Origin: an uncultured Oscillibacter sp.
GTDB lineage: Bacteria; Bacillota_A; Clostridia; Oscillospirales; Oscillospiraceae
Length of the DNA: 16,694 nt
Assembly (NCBI GenBank): GCA_951800675.1
Contig: CATOKC010000075.1
Span: forward strand, 1-16,694
Reading direction: 5' to 3'
Shown here: positions 16,543 through 16,694 of the stretch, in pieces
Layout: each line of letters starts with the position of its first letter
How positions within the stretch are numbered: the stretch's first letter is position 1
Translations under genes and position numbers: made by a program
The notes under the pieces: model-generated
The model's input: the letters and a program-made list of their open reading frames with translations, nothing else
Databases searched by the model: none
What the model was told of the DNA's origin: nothing

Positions 16543-16694
16543 CCCCCTGCCAGGGGGGAGGGTTGTTCTCGCCCTTCGGGCGGGGAGGAATGGTGACCAG
16601 CGATGGCTGGTGCATTGCACCCCCCATTTTCTCTTTTTCTTGCCAGAAGAAAAAGAGAAAACGGGCCGTGCACGGTCCAAAAGAGAAAAAGAAG
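16543..16694. repeat. Chain of inverted repeats upstream of uvrA, possible dispersed element
   Basis: Six inverted repeats lie almost end to end: CCCCCTG/CAGGGGG (16543-16557), CGCCC/GGGCG (16570-16582), ACCAGC/GCTGGT (16596-16611), GGTGCA/TGCACC (16609-16621), a long one at 16623-16665, and a near-palindrome around CCGTGCACGG (16663-16678). No reading frame is convincing. It resembles a REP- or MITE-like structured repeat, but copy number cannot be seen in one window. It is cut by the window end. Confidence 0.5.
16623..16665. repeat. Long perfect pyrimidine/purine hairpin
   Basis: TTTTCTCTTTTTCTT (16627-16641) and AAGAAAAAGAGAAAA (16647-16661) are perfectly complementary over 15 bp around a 5-base loop. 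After one mismatch the stem goes on with CCC/GGG. A third homopurine tract at 16679-16693 is the mirror image of the second arm. Confidence 0.7.

Noticed and set aside
16524..16673. 50-residue N-terminal extension of UvrA
   Set aside because: The added residues come from hairpin-rich non-coding DNA, and AAGGAG with the ATG at 16523 gives the normal UvrA N-terminus.
16623..16694. CRISPR-like repeats near the window end
   Set aside because: The similar A/G-rich tracts are inverted or mirrored, not direct repeats with regular spacers, and no cas gene is present.

Overview
The window looks like chromosome from a GC-rich member of the Oscillospirales/Clostridia, of the Flavonifractor, Lawsonibacter or Oscillibacter kind. 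The reasons are third-position G/C bias, strong AGGAGG ribosome binding sites, the Firmicutes-type order era-yqzL-recO, a MutS2 and a CsoR/CopA copper module. The genus is an inference. I see no rRNA, tRNA, CRISPR array, phage or transposase gene, and no stretch over 300 bases lacks a gene.

The left part (1-4280) is on the + strand. It holds a GNAT acetyltransferase, the 4-alpha-glucanotransferase malQ, a Na+/phosphate cotransporter with a PhoU-like tail, and a 58-codon orphan gene behind it. The acetyltransferase terminator and the malQ promoter occupy the same bases. The next part (4282-7284) is a copper-homeostasis operon: csoR behind a promoter carrying two near-identical CsoR-type operators, then a Cu+-exporting P-type ATPase. 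That ATPase has a CopZ-like metallochaperone domain fused at its C-terminus, and the domain has its own Shine-Dalgarno sequence and ATG. A strong hairpin terminator closes the operon and faces a convergent minus-strand pair.

The minus-strand pair (7295-8133) encodes two proteins I do not recognise, 190 and 76 residues, with the same first 12 coding bases and lower GC than their neighbours. They look accessory. Next comes uridine phosphorylase (8340-9113) with its own promoter.

The right half (9260-16523) is all on the minus strand and is about genome maintenance: uvrA, era, yqzL, recO and mutS2 in order of transcription. It covers nucleotide excision repair, the ribosome-assembly GTPase, recombination mediation, and recombination/ribosome rescue. 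Short gaps suggest era-yqzL-recO-mutS2 are co-transcribed. The bases upstream of uvrA (16543-16694) form a chain of inverted repeats that looks like a dispersed structured element cut off by the window edge.

Most of the window is ordinary core chromosome. The items most worth a second look are the CopA-CopZ fusion with an internal start, the unrecognised minus-strand gene pair and its repeated leader, the overlapped terminator/promoter before malQ, and the structured DNA upstream of uvrA. I did not find a convincing new multi-gene system.
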